NCBI RefSeq assembly: GCF_020882245.1
Contig: NC_083598.1
Span: 10,843,178 to 10,907,177, forward strand
Reading direction: 5' to 3'
Source of the DNA: Rhopalosiphum padi
Lineage: Eukaryota > Arthropoda > Insecta > Hemiptera > Aphididae
DNA length: 64,000 nt
Below, in pieces: positions 11,821 to 24,060 of this stretch (its first letter is position 1; each line of letters begins with the position of its first letter). Made by a program: the position numbers and the translations under genes. Below the pieces are notes generated by a model. The model had not been told where the DNA came from. It searched no databases and worked only from the letters and a program-made list of their open reading frames with translations.

Positions 11821-13787
11821 TCGTGACATTTTCCCCTTCGAGGTTACATTAAAACGAGTTTAGATTTTTCGTTTAAATAACAAAACTGAAGAATTGAGTT
11901 TTCTAATACATTTTCTGATAGCAATGGAACAAATTTTTACATTTTAAAGTTGAGTTTTTTCATTTTGTATTTCAATATTTATAAACGATAGTTTTATTGG
12001 TAAAAAGTCCATAGGTTTCAACTTAATATTTTATTTGTGATTTTATAGAATATTAAAATGTCTAGAGTCAAATGTTTGACATATATATTATTATTCTTAA
12101 TATTCAATAAGATAAATTTGGTATTAAGTCAAACTATTTAAGTTTGAACTTACAATACAAAATCAATATAATCTTTTGTTAACTAATAGATCACTATATC
12201 AGTCGTATTTAAAACTGTGTAGCACACAAAATATTTCCGCATATATTCAAGTCACGGTTTATGTACACTTATTGGAGTCATACATTTTACTATACAAAAT
12301 AATTCAGTAAAAGATACTATAATAATTAAGTACTCATTGTGCCTAATTCATTTCTTCTTTTGGCTCGACGTAATATTATTTACCAGCTGGTCCGTCAGGT
12401 ATTTGAGTTTCAAAGCAGTTTTTGTCCGTTGTTCATCCGTTTGTTTGTTGATTCGTCGACGTAATTTATAGGAGACTTGGTGGAGTGAACGGTAATTTGG
12501 AATATTTATCTGGTGCGCAGCGTTTAAAAGCACTGTGCGTGTCTAGAATTAAATGATAGTGAGTGCATCTACAACCCGCATACTTGGCAATTAAGTTATA
12601 ACGTGATATCGTGCATAATATTATAACATTGAGATATGCAAGTATACGCGTACTGTCTACAGAGTCGTGCGCAATAGTGTTATTGTGTGTGTATTCGTTT
12701 TAAATTTTATTTGATAATACATATCTAATAAAATTTATAATCTGTTGTGATTAACATAGTTCCGACATAATTCATGTTACACGAAATTTAACAAAAACTC
12801 TTTTATTTTATTATTCTATACGCAGAATTTTTAGTTAGTGACTGTATATTTTTTTAATGCAAATAAGAATTGTATTGTATATTTATCGTCATAAATTGGA
12901 TACAAATTGTCTGTAAACGGACACATGTTTAAATTTATATCTTTGTATTAGTATAATGAATAGAAAACTGTTCTATAATTTGTATATTTTGCCAGGAATA
13001 AATATTTGAAAATAATTGTTTTATACTTTAGTAAAACAGAATTTACGTTTTTTAAATAGGTATTTGTGTTATTAGATTTTCAATGTAATTGAATTGCATA
13101 GGAATTGTCTAATTTTATTTTATAGTTTTTAAATTAAATATAAAATAAATCATTAATAATGATTCAATGTGAGTGCGAAAATATATTGGTGTTTAGTAAT
13201 TAAAATGTAATAACATTTGTGACCGATTTAATGAAGAGTATAAATGTGTAATAATATCCATTTATTGTTCATGATATAATGAATCATTTTTTTTTTTTAT
13301 CTGTTAATAATTATAAAACGTAGTTAAGATTATTTATAACGGATATATTAAGATAATTATGTACACATACAAAGTAAGAAAATTAATTTGTACAAATATT
13401 ATGGAAAATATTTAACCAACATTGACATAATCTGACATGAAAATTTACATTAAAATTATTAAAACAATAAAATATACTCGAGTTATGAACTGATTTAATT
13501 TAATTTATCATTAAATAGATCCAGTTGAAAAAACTCAATAACATTACTTTGGATCACTAAAGTAAAATACTTGAACATGTATTCTATCTACTAAAAATCG
13601 ATTTGGAAACCATAGAGAAGATATTTTATTAAAAATTGATGGATATAAAAAAAACATCTGGCTGTTGCATTTTTTTGTTATTTATGATCATTTACTTATT
13701 TACAATTGTTGCGCAAATAAATTACTACCGCATTACGTATGTGTACAAATAAATAAATAATTTTTTTTATATTTTTTTATGTTACAG

Positions 13788-13897
13788 TTTTATCGGTGTT
13801 GGAACCCGAGTTCGCCGAGCCCATTCCAAACGTTACGATACCCGTGGGAAGGGATGTCTCGCTGCCTTGTGTCGTCAGCAATTTGGGAAATTACAAA
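13788..13897 (+). CDS. DIP/lachesin-like protein, exon for Ig1 first half
   Basis: The product is a neuronal surface Ig protein of the Dpr-interacting protein (DIP)/lachesin group. These proteins bind Dpr partners through Ig1 and help specify synaptic partners. This exon gives 36 residues, including EPEFAEPIPNVT and PVGRDVSLPCVV, the hallmark start of DIP Ig1 with its first cysteine (residue 63 if the signal exon is counted). NVT is a potential N-glycosylation site. The acceptor is GTTACAG. The donor follows the AAA codon at phase 0 and is GTATTT, a weak form. The exon starts with two bases of a split codon, so an upstream exon ending in phase 1 is required. Family membership is certain; orthology to DIP-delta is likely from motif memory. 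Confidence 0.93.
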
Positions 13898-16337
13898 GTA
13901 TTTGAATCTTATTTACAATTGATTTTCGTTCTTTGTGCTTTTGTTTTGTTCGCTTTTCATTCGACACGATAGCAACAGCTTTAACTGCTGGTTTTTAGTT
14001 TAGTTTTTAACAAGTAAAAGGAGCCATAGTTTTTATTGTTGGCTCAAGTATCACGAAAGGTACTGACATAAAAAAGTATAAGGAAAATATGAAAAAATAA
14101 AAGAGAATCAAATAAAGTAGTATAAAATACCATTTTTGTGGCATGAAATGCGATCCGTAAGGTCTTTACTTCTCTTTAATTCGCATCTGGATGAATGTCA
14201 CCGAAGGCTTATGTTTAAATCTAATAAACCGAAAATAAGATAGTTCAACAGCTTATTCAAAGGATAAATAATGTTAGTGGTTACACTATGTTATAATCGA
14301 TAATATAATGTTTAAATGTATATTATTTCAATATAATAACTAAATGTTTAATGTGAGAGTATTATAATATCATTGTAATACGGTAAAAACTTATTTTATG
14401 TAAATTATATTTTAATTTTTATCAGTTGTTTTTAATAATTTTAAAATAATACAATAATTAGATAAAATATAATAAGTTTTATTACATTTATAAATATTTT
14501 ATTTCTCAGTATGTAAATCAGTGTAACAACAATGGTTAATATATAAATAAATAGTATTCCCAACAAACTACATATTATAATTATTGGAACAGTAAGTTAC
14601 GACTAATTATTTCTAAGAAAAATATCTATGTTCCAATTTATAGAATACTGATTTATTGATATTTTAATAATCTATATAGATATTTAGCAGCAAAAATAAG
14701 TTAAACGATCCCGTAGGTGTTATTGTGTTTTTTTAGTGAAAACTTTACATAAATTTACTACGACCATTAAACTTTAAATCCTCGTTTAAATAAAACCATT
14801 CGTTCATATATATGTATGGAAAATAAAATAATTTGTTGACTTAGAAATATCAATGAGTAGAATAAAAAATTGTTCGATAAAATAAAATTGACTAATTGTT
14901 AGCAAAAATGATTTTATTACGTAAATACATTGATAATTAGAAAAACAAATTTTAGTACTAACTTGTTGATTATAATTTGACTAATAGAAAAAATTTTAAA
15001 TAATTTTATCGGATTATTAGAAATGTTAAAACTATTATAATATTCTACAAGAACAAATATATATTTATACATATTATATTATATTATAGTGTGGTTATAC
15101 TCTACATGTCTATGTCATAATTAGAGAATAGAAACTAGAGTGAAATATATTTTCAATGCATTACTAAATATGACTATTATGTCCCGTAGTATCCTTTCAA
15201 ACGTAACTGTTGGCCAAACCTTTAAATGATGCTTATAATAATAATTCTAATTATTGAATAATGGCTTTTACGGTTCTATCTAATGGAAGTATTTCAATCA
15301 GTATAAGCCTCTGTTATCGAAATAATTGATTAAAGGTCAGTAAAATCATATTCTAGTATAATTAACAAAGGGTGTATACTGTATACTCGAACATTGACAA
15401 AACAAGAAAATTAATTAATTAAATATAAGTAAAAATGTACGTAGAAGTACATGTATTTAAAAACCTGTAGATGATAGTATAATTAAAATACAAATTAATA
15501 TCCATCCATATTTTAATAATATATTAAAGAACCATCAGAAACGTGGATAATTTGACATATTTTTGTGTTTAAATAAGACATATTGTTTTTGGATGTACCT
15601 ATATGTATTTTCATAGCGTCTTAATATATTTTTGTAACATAAAACACAAATGACATTTGCAACTTAAATTGTTATAAATTATTATTTTACACCGCACAAC
15701 ACACATTTTATGCACAAATTTTACAAATGGGTTTCTCGTATTTTAGATATTATATTCACCATCTATTTTAAATAGACAGATACATAACTATCGAATTATA
15801 TGAATTTCAGTCCGTGTTGTAATTTATATTTGCCAGGATTTAGAACCATAGAATTACGCAAAAACTTAGTTTTAAAATTACAATTCGTAATACGTTGAAT
15901 AACCTTCAAGAGAGTTTCAGCAATTATGTTTGCACACTGGTTTAGAGCAACATGATCTACATATATATACATATTTTTTTATTGTTTAATAAGTATTCGA
16001 CGAACATTTCCACGTCAAAAATCTACACAGTATAAAGAACTTTTCAATTAGACTCTCAACCGATCAACACTGTACAGTTTTTAGTTTCTTCACTACCAAC
16101 AGAAGAAATTTATATTTTTCACAGCTGGTCGACTAAAATGTAATTAATAATATATTCATATCGTGAAAATATATATAAAATATGTAACTGATATTTCACC
16201 CTTACACATTGGTTTTGACATTTTTTGACTTGTTGACATTTCATGTAGTTATAAGTTGTATTAGGTTTACAAAAGTTCATCTACATTATACATTTTGACC
16301 ATTTTGCCATTAAATTATAATAAATTACAAGGAAAAT

Positions 16338-16600
16338 TTGACGTACATTACACTGGCCCCCTTCAATGAACTTGAATAAAAATCTAGGTCACTAATTAAC
16401 AAGCTATATTAGCATGAATTTTCACCACCCTTTTTTACAAGTAATTTATAAAAACCATGAAGGGTGTTTGGCGTAACGTTACCCCGGTCCCCAACAAACA
16501 TAAACAATTTCATTTTTTAATAAATTTTTTTCACCAAACATTAGCACGCCATTAGCATGCATTTGCACGACTGTCACCGAAGTCGAAATTTTACGATTTT
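16338..16600. repeat. Diverged direct repeat with a GTAACGTTAC core
   Basis: The segment GACGTACATTACACTGGCCCCC near 16339 recurs about 130 bases later as GGCGTAACGTTACCCCGGTCCCC. A second shared motif, TTAGCATG followed by ATTTTCAC or ATTTGCAC, appears near 16409 and 16552. The later copy contains the palindrome GTAACGTTAC. The region is richer in C than its surroundings. It looks like an old tandem duplication or part of an unknown interspersed repeat. Confidence 0.35.
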
Positions 16601-19026
16601 TTGAGGAAAACCCCTTTTTTGATTATTATAATCAATATTTAAATTGATTTATTTTACCTTACCTTTATTAAGAATTTTTTTTTTATTTTAAGTGATTAAA
16701 ATTAAAATAGAAATTATATACATTTATAATAACTAATTATAATAAAAAAATTGAGTTTTAATGAGAAAATTATAAATAATGCTGTAACAAATACCATGTA
16801 TCAAACACCTATGTACAACAAAAAATTAAATTTTTCATCAATTTTCATTTCTAAACTGTTTTAAAAAAAATTCTAAAATCATTGGTTAGTTTGCAATATC
16901 AAATTGGCACATTTTAGCTTGTGTATTTTATTTGTTAATTTATTAATATTTTGTTCTTCAAAAATGGTTTTCAGCATTGAACAAAATACAGATAGAGTGC
17001 AGTCACTAAAACTTCAGTTAAGCTAGTTTGACCCAATTTCTTTGTATGCTTCCATTTACCTAAGTCAATGTCATTAATTTACTAGAATATTGTAAAGAGC
17101 ATAATATAATAATACTAGTATGTAGGTATAATACAAAAAATACATACTGATTCGTTGTCCACAACGCTATTATGTTTACAATAAGTTTATTTCAGTATAA
17201 ATCCCTTTAGTTTCTTATAGTTTCTATATAGAATTTTATACATAATATATACGTAAAAAAGGATAAAATAAGTTTTAGTTTATAATTTTAATGCATGATA
17301 TTACATTTTGATTAAATATTTTAATACCTATAATAATATCAGTACTAAACTCGATTTGCATGATTAAAATCATTTTTCTCTGATAGATCAAAGTTAACTT
17401 ATAGTTATTAATGACGATATGTCCTCAATCTTAAACTTTGACAAATATTTCTAAATTAGGTATACAAATAATTATACTTATATGTACAATATTGAGTTGA
17501 TCAATTATTTAGTTTTACATAGCCTACCAGCTATTTCTTGAAAAATAATATTTTTAAATAGTAAGTATTTTTCACATTGATTAATTATAATGTTTAGTAA
17601 CATTATATGAGGATAATTCTAATGCGACAAAATGTATACATCGTTCAATATGGCAGTCTAAAGAAATACGGTTAATTTATAGTCATTGCTACATAATATA
17701 TTCAAAACTTGTTGACAACGTTGGTTACACTATATGGGTTGTAGTCAAGTTATAAATTTTTTAATCTTTCATCTTGTGTGATTAAATTTGTTTAATTTTA
17801 TGATTTTTTTTGTATTCAATGTAATTTTTCAAACTATTATTACGTGTATTTAAACTACGTATATGCTATAATAAATATTTTATTTTAAAGAAAATTTAAT
17901 TTTAATCAATTACTTTTTTGTTAATTTTAAGATCTTCTACAATTACTACTTTGTAACAATATAATAAATTAGGTTTTAATTGTGTGATACTATAATATGA
18001 ATTATCACATTTTAACGGATTGTGAAATCGAGGATCTGAAAATAAAATAATCGCGGATCTGAGTAAACGAAAAACATAGTTATCACAAAGAAGCTAACAT
18101 TTTGCCCTAAAATTAAAAAATACTAATTAAGCTATATACTTCAACAATTTAGAATATAAGTATATAAAATTACATAAAAATTATAACTTACAATAAAAGA
18201 ATTTAAATATTCTTTTGTATAATAATTACCCCATATTATAGTATATTTATATTACTAGCTGTTCACTTAGTGTATTTTTACACTATTATTATTTTAAATT
18301 ACAGTACGTGAAATATTCGTCTTACAACAAATCATAAGTTATGACTATAGATTTATTTTTTAAATGAAATTTAATAAAAAAAAAAGTTCAAACTTACTAA
18401 AATAATAATGCAGTAAAAATGAGTAAGTTAAATAATAGTATTAAGTGTTATAGAAACTGAATAATATCTGAATGTTTCTATATTTATGTATGATATAGAC
18501 GTTATGTCATAACTTAAACTGAAAATTTGTTTAAATCTGTTAGAATACAAAAAATAGAGAACTAAAATCACATTAGCTTTAACAAAACACGAGAAAGCCA
18601 TTAGTCGTGTACCAGAATCACACACGCGTTTAGTGTAAGTAAGTACACAGTATTATGAATGTACAATAATATATGCAGTTTCTCTTTCCTCGCTTATTTC
18701 CATCGTCATTTTACATCATTTCGTTTTATAATTACCTCGTGCCAAGTGTCAGTAAGTTATTGTTTATAAAGAACAAAACAGTATTTATATAAAATAATGA
18801 AATACTTATGACTTATCAGACTCTATCTTGCATTTTTAATTTTCGTTGCACAATTTAAAATTAGATATCTACTTATACCCATATTAGAAGAAGTTACTTA
18901 TCTATTTGTATGATGATTTATATACGATTAATATTATATAAATATATATATACTTTTTGAATAACTATTATATTAGTTTGTAGATATTATAAAATTCTGT
19001 TAGATTGAATAAACTAGGAATTTTAT

Positions 19027-19078
19027 TTTATGAAAACGTTTCTTCCACTTTTTATGAAAACGTTTCTTCCACTTTTAA
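19027..19078. repeat. 24-bp tandem duplication, two copies
   Basis: The unit TGAAAACGTTTCTTCCAC plus TTTTTA occurs at 19031-19054 and again from 19055 with near identity, and the preceding TTTTA also matches. The high identity suggests a recent duplication. Confidence 0.85.
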
Positions 19079-20278
19079 ATCAAACCTGTTAAATTCGAAT
19101 CGATACAAATAATATTTGTGAGCACTACACAATGGATATTTACATACATTGTATCCTTATACCTAGACAAACATCATTTGGTTTTGGTACATCAGTGTAG
19201 TACTCACTATGGTATGTACATTGTACGTGTATAATGGTAAATTTAAAAACAATTTTAAATGTTTTAAATTAGCACGATGTACTCATTGTATTACAGCATT
19301 TTTATAAAATGAAAACTTCATTAGATGGAATATGTAATCCACTCTCAACTATTTTATGCTCTTGACATATTTTAAATTATTTAAAATATTTCATAACATT
19401 TGTAATAAACCATTATAATGATTTCATTATAGACCTAAATGTATGTTCAACTTTTTTATTTTAAACGAATGATTACTTTAAAATGTGTAATGTATGATCA
19501 TAATAAATGCCTGACTAAATAGGAAAATGAATTGAATTTAGTTTTCAATCAATTGAACACATTTTTGCATACATACACTTTATAAAGTAAAACAAATTAT
19601 TGATTAATAGTTTTTTTATTTACTATTGTTTTATATTTTATTTTTTTATTACTTCTTCAGTAAAAATAAAATTCTCTATGACATATTTTTTCGAAGTACC
19701 AATTTATTCACGAACACGTTTAATAATAAAATTATGCAATAATAAATTATCAAAATACTGATTATCTTTATAATTATTACCAATACAATTATTATAAGTT
19801 AGGTACATATAGTTAATTAAAAATATAAATAAATAATTTAAATATATTGGAAATTAAAATTATTCATTTTACTCGTATAGATATTATTCTTAAGAAATAA
19901 AACAAATGATAATTTTATAAAATATAACATTCACACAGAATTGAGTAAAAAATGTACACTTCGTATTATCTATCGTTACCTCTATAGTAGCATAAATCTA
20001 TTGTATTTTTTTTAGGCCATATATTCAATCTTTATGTAGGTACAGAATAAATAAACGAGTTATGAACGTTATGAAATATATTATAAACATTTATCAGTGT
20101 GAATGGTTCGAGTAAAGAGGGCATCGTAGGAACATTAGATTTTGATACCTATTGTAAATTTAAAATTTGTATACTCACCAACGTTAAAATTCATGAGAAT
20201 TCATGATATTAATTTAAGCAGTGAAAATTATTATATAATATAATATAATTATAATTATATATATTTGTATTATATAAA

Positions 20279-20302
20279 ATTATATATATATATATATATA
20301 TA
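20279..20302. repeat. (TA)n microsatellite
   Basis: This is an uninterrupted TA dinucleotide array following an AT-rich stretch with ATAT clusters from about 20230. It is a simple repeat and likely polymorphic. Confidence 0.9.
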
Positions 20303-21424
20303 TTTATTGGTTAATCATTTTGATGTCTTATTAGTTATTACTTTCGGTACTAGTACTCGTATCTGACTGATATATTTCATATTATATCGATTCATATATT
20401 TTTATTTTTTTGCGAATCATTAGTAACTCATCATGCAACAGTACTTAATGTTATTTATTGAAGTCAGGACGTTCGGCAGTACGCTATTATACCTCATTAA
20501 TATATCACAAATTATTAAATTTATATTATGTGTCGACATATTATTTTAGTAGGAATCATTTTGTGCTTCGATCAGTATAATTTGCTTTGTGGTGATTTTA
20601 GTTTCCAATTCTAATAACTCATATCAAAAGTATATAAATAAACATTAACTCACTCGTATTTAATCATCATGTACAAAGCCCCAATGATACACTGACGTGT
20701 AGGTTATATTTTATGTCGATTATCGAGTAGATCCGCGAAGCGAGCGATAAAGCCGCTCGATATCCGAAAAATCCAAACGCATAATAATAATATTATATCC
20801 GGTTCGATTCGGATATACCGAAGATAATATTATTACTATGATTATTCGTCTGACGTATAGATACTGCAGCCGGAGCACATCATTTTACCGTATACGCGTT
20901 TATGACATTTGTATAATATCACATATACATATTATACGTCGGTGTATATAATAATATATTCGTTTTGACGGCACTGCGTCTGCCGTGTGCGTTAACATCA
21001 CGAGCGCAAAATAATAATATATTTCTGAGTACCCGTTTGACGGGCGCGCGAGGCTGCGGTTTCGGTTCGGCAGTTAACAAACGTTTCGTTCTTGGTATAG
21101 TAAACCGTGTTTCCAATGTGTTTTGCCAAACGGAATTATAACGCACGGACGTTTCCACCTCGTGTCCAACCATCCCCGTGACCGCGCCGCCGCCATCGCA
21201 GATAATGTAACGGTGATAAATCGTCGTCGGATATATTTAATGTGTGTGCGTATGTGTACAATATATATACACGTGAGTGTTTACGCTAGTGCATGTGGTT
21301 GTGTGAGTGTTTTTCACGAGTCAAATTATCGAGTTCCCTGTACGGCCGTACTATAATACTACGTGTAACTGCACTACACGTGTAAACGGCATCATAATAT
21401 ACGTGTGTATCTCCTTGTGAGAAT

Positions 21425-21462
21425 GTGCGTGTGTGTGTGTGTGTGTGCGTGTGAGTGAGTGC

Positions 21463-21501
<39 letters not shown>

Positions 21502-21553
21502 TGTGTATGTGTGTTTCCGGTGGGATGATAATAATAATAATAATAATAATAAT
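21425..21553. repeat. Compound microsatellite (GT)n-(TA)n-(ATA)n
   Basis: A GT array from about 21425, a TA array at 21468-21498, a second short GT stretch and an ATA array at 21528-21553 follow one another. Apparent open frames on both strands here translate only to Thr-His, Ile-Tyr and Ile repeats and are artefacts. Confidence 0.92.
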
Positions 21554-21958
21554 GTATAGGGATGACCGGGCAGCGGCGTGGCGGGGGTGTAGAAAACGGG
21601 TGGGAGGGGGCGAGCGGGTCGGAGCGGAGCTCACGCAAGGTGTTTCAACGGGTTAATGAGTATTTATGGATTATCGTCCGAATTAACCGCGCGCCGTGCA
21701 GTTTATGTTTTGCACAAATGTGCACCCCCCCCCGATGTCCGATAATCCCCGCGTACAAGGGTCGCCTATACATGGCGACACGGGCCCGCGGAACCGATGT
21801 CGGAATAACACGCGGTCGCAAGTGTCCGGGGACGAACTATTTACTATACCACGGTTTTTATACCACACGGTCAACCGGCGAGCAATACTGCTGCATGCCG
21901 CACGACTAGTGCAAGAAATGGGAGTCGTGCGAATGAATCGGTCGCCCGCAATATTGTA

Positions 21959-21981
21959 ATATTATTATTATTATTATTATT
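21959..21981. repeat. (ATT)n microsatellite
   Basis: This is an uninterrupted trinucleotide array at the downstream edge of the CpG-rich island. Confidence 0.88.
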
Positions 21982-23298
21982 ACCATTGATATTGTGGTAC
22001 CTGTATATCCGTGTGTAGAGAGAACACGCACACTCGTATAATATGGTATTATATGACAATAATAATAGTATGTATTATTGACGATGGCCATTATTAATGT
22101 ATTATTCAAACGTTTATATCTTCATTTATTTATTTAAAATTTGTCGTTGTGTTCAAACATTATAAAACTATAAATTATGAATGCAATTTTACTATGCAGT
22201 TGTATGATTTCGTAAAGTATCCGTTTATTAGACAGTATCGTATTTTTTTCCCGTTTAATAAATAATAATATTGTTATCGATTTATCGTACCGTTTTCCAG
22301 TGAAAACTAATACGATTATGTTTATCCAGTACGATTATGGAAAACTCACGGGTTTTCAAAACATTACGATGAATACGGAATACCTATAATAATCATATAC
22401 GACTATTAAATTATACTAGTGACATACGTGAAACCTTTTAAAAAACATTATAGCGTGACGATTTTAATGACTGATTATTTATTCAGAGCGTAATTCCCTT
22501 TTGAAAATCTACAAATTCGATAAAGTTTTGAGTACTATTTAAGGGCCTAAATCATAGTTGTATTAATTTGTGATTATGATAATTTACAGAATATTTCATA
22601 ATCGCGTGCAAAATATGTTAATCGTATATTTAAAATAACATAGTCTGTGATTACTATGACTTTATTCGCTGGAAAATAATCCAATAATGTAGTTACGAAT
22701 AATACATTATTTGATTCAAAATTTAAAAAAATATATTTACTTAAATTTCTTTAAAATATAAACAATTTGTATAATATAATATGGCCTACAATAGTCACAA
22801 ACTAGGAAACAAATACGTGACGTATCACGTAAATAGCATTCATATCGTTCTTATATAATAATATAATATATGGACTCAATTAATAGCACCATACAAAATA
22901 TATATTTTCTTAAACATTTTTTATTTGTATAACGGTCTGAGAATTTTTTAACAAAATATATATTTGTAATTCTCAACTGATATTATTCATAATATATATT
23001 TTTTTATGTCAAAATACTGTACATTGTATAACAGTTATACAGCGGACATAACTTATTAACGCGTACCTATGTATTGACATTAACACTTTATTAACGGATA
23101 CGATATTCAGTCGCTTGAAAGATTCAAAATTACCCAGAACCAGAGATTTATAAATTAATCGTTTCCTTCTTTTACCGATCGTACGACACGATTAAAATGC
23201 TAATTTTAAGACGTATTGTTGGGCTTAAATCATTTTTTTTTTATAAATCATTAATATAGTATACGATAAAAACAAATAATGGGAGCTCATCTGTGCAG

Positions 23299-23326
23299 TA
23301 ATAATAATAATAATAATAATAATAAT
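23299..23326. repeat. (TAA)n microsatellite
   Basis: Nine uninterrupted TAA units plus one base lie just upstream of the second CpG-rich island. Confidence 0.9.
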
Positions 23327-23399
23327 CACAAATCGTGTTCTGTAGCAAGTACACTATTACGCGACAGATGATTTATTTCAATCGTAATGGGTCGTTAGG

Positions 23400-24060
23400 T
23401 CGGTTTTGCGCACCGCGACATAATTTTCCGTCATATTATTCGACCACTCATAATAATTGAGATGAAAAACGGTTAACAATATATTATATGGATTCTTTAT
23501 GTTGCCGGACGCTGCGCGCTGTGTCTGACACGATTATAATCATTGTCATTTGGGCATTTCGAAGGTGGTCGGCGGTATTATTATTCAAACGCTGCCGCAG
23601 TCGTCAGACATCGGAACGGGTTGATTGTTGTAATAATAACACGACGGCGGGCGGCGAATCGGTTAGTATCAGCAGAGTCGGCAGAACGATGTTCACGATG
23701 TTCCCAAAATTGAAATGTTTATCGCTCGACGGGTCTCCTTATAGTCGTTTGTCGGCGGACGACGGACCCCTCGATCGCCCACGGCTCGTCAACCTACCTC
23801 GTCGTCTTTTGGCGTACGTACATCATATCACGAGCTCTCTTGATGATTAAGTCGTGGTCACGTATATTAAACTATTGTTTGCCGTCCTGAGGAGACGACC
23901 CTTATACCGAATATATAACTTACGTATCACCGAATTTTCCGCGAGTTTTGGTAATCAGCGCTGCACCGCGATGATATAATAGTACTCTGTCGGCTTCCGT
24001 AAATGTCCGACCGACGTCGTCGACCGCAACCGTGTGGTAAAATATGCGAGCTAGTCGATA
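23400..24060. promoter_or_regulatory. CpG-rich intronic island 2, with a 120-codon ATG frame
   Basis: This is a second GC- and CpG-rich patch in the giant intron. On the + strand an ATG-initiated frame runs from 23488 to 23850 (120 codons plus stop). It has a hydrophobic stretch, DTIIIIVIWAF, near its start and Ser/Arg-rich remaining sequence. I recognise no domain. GC-rich DNA has few stop codons by chance, so length alone is weak evidence. More likely this is regulatory DNA or an alternative leader exon. A lineage-specific small protein cannot be excluded. Confidence 0.35.

Larger units (their letters stand above)
10939..13787 (+). other. Proposed intron 1 of the Ig gene
   Basis: This 2.85 kb interval lies between the candidate signal exon and the first Ig exon. 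Its first 900 bases are unusually GC-rich for the window and include a pyrimidine tract and a 39-bp palindrome, listed separately. The rest is ordinary AT-rich DNA. The acceptor at 13786-13787 follows a T-rich stretch and reads GTTACAG. Open frames on both strands at 11109-11737 begin with non-ATG codons and match no family I know. Confidence 0.45.
20700..22060. promoter_or_regulatory. CpG-rich intronic island 1
   Basis: G+C and CpG content rise abruptly here, for example CGCGAAGCGAGCG near 20733, GGGCGCGCGAGG near 21040 and CGGGCCCGCGG near 21781. No long ATG-initiated coding frame with recognisable domains is present on either strand, and the competing frames are mostly low-complexity translations of microsatellites. 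In insect genomes with sparse gene-body methylation, such CpG-preserving patches often mark promoters or enhancers. I infer a regulatory element or alternative transcription start; the sequence alone does not prove it. Confidence 0.4.

Noticed and set aside
21392..21656. Several frames on both strands across the compound microsatellite
   Set aside because: Translations are only dipeptide or Ile runs from GT, TA and ATA repeats.
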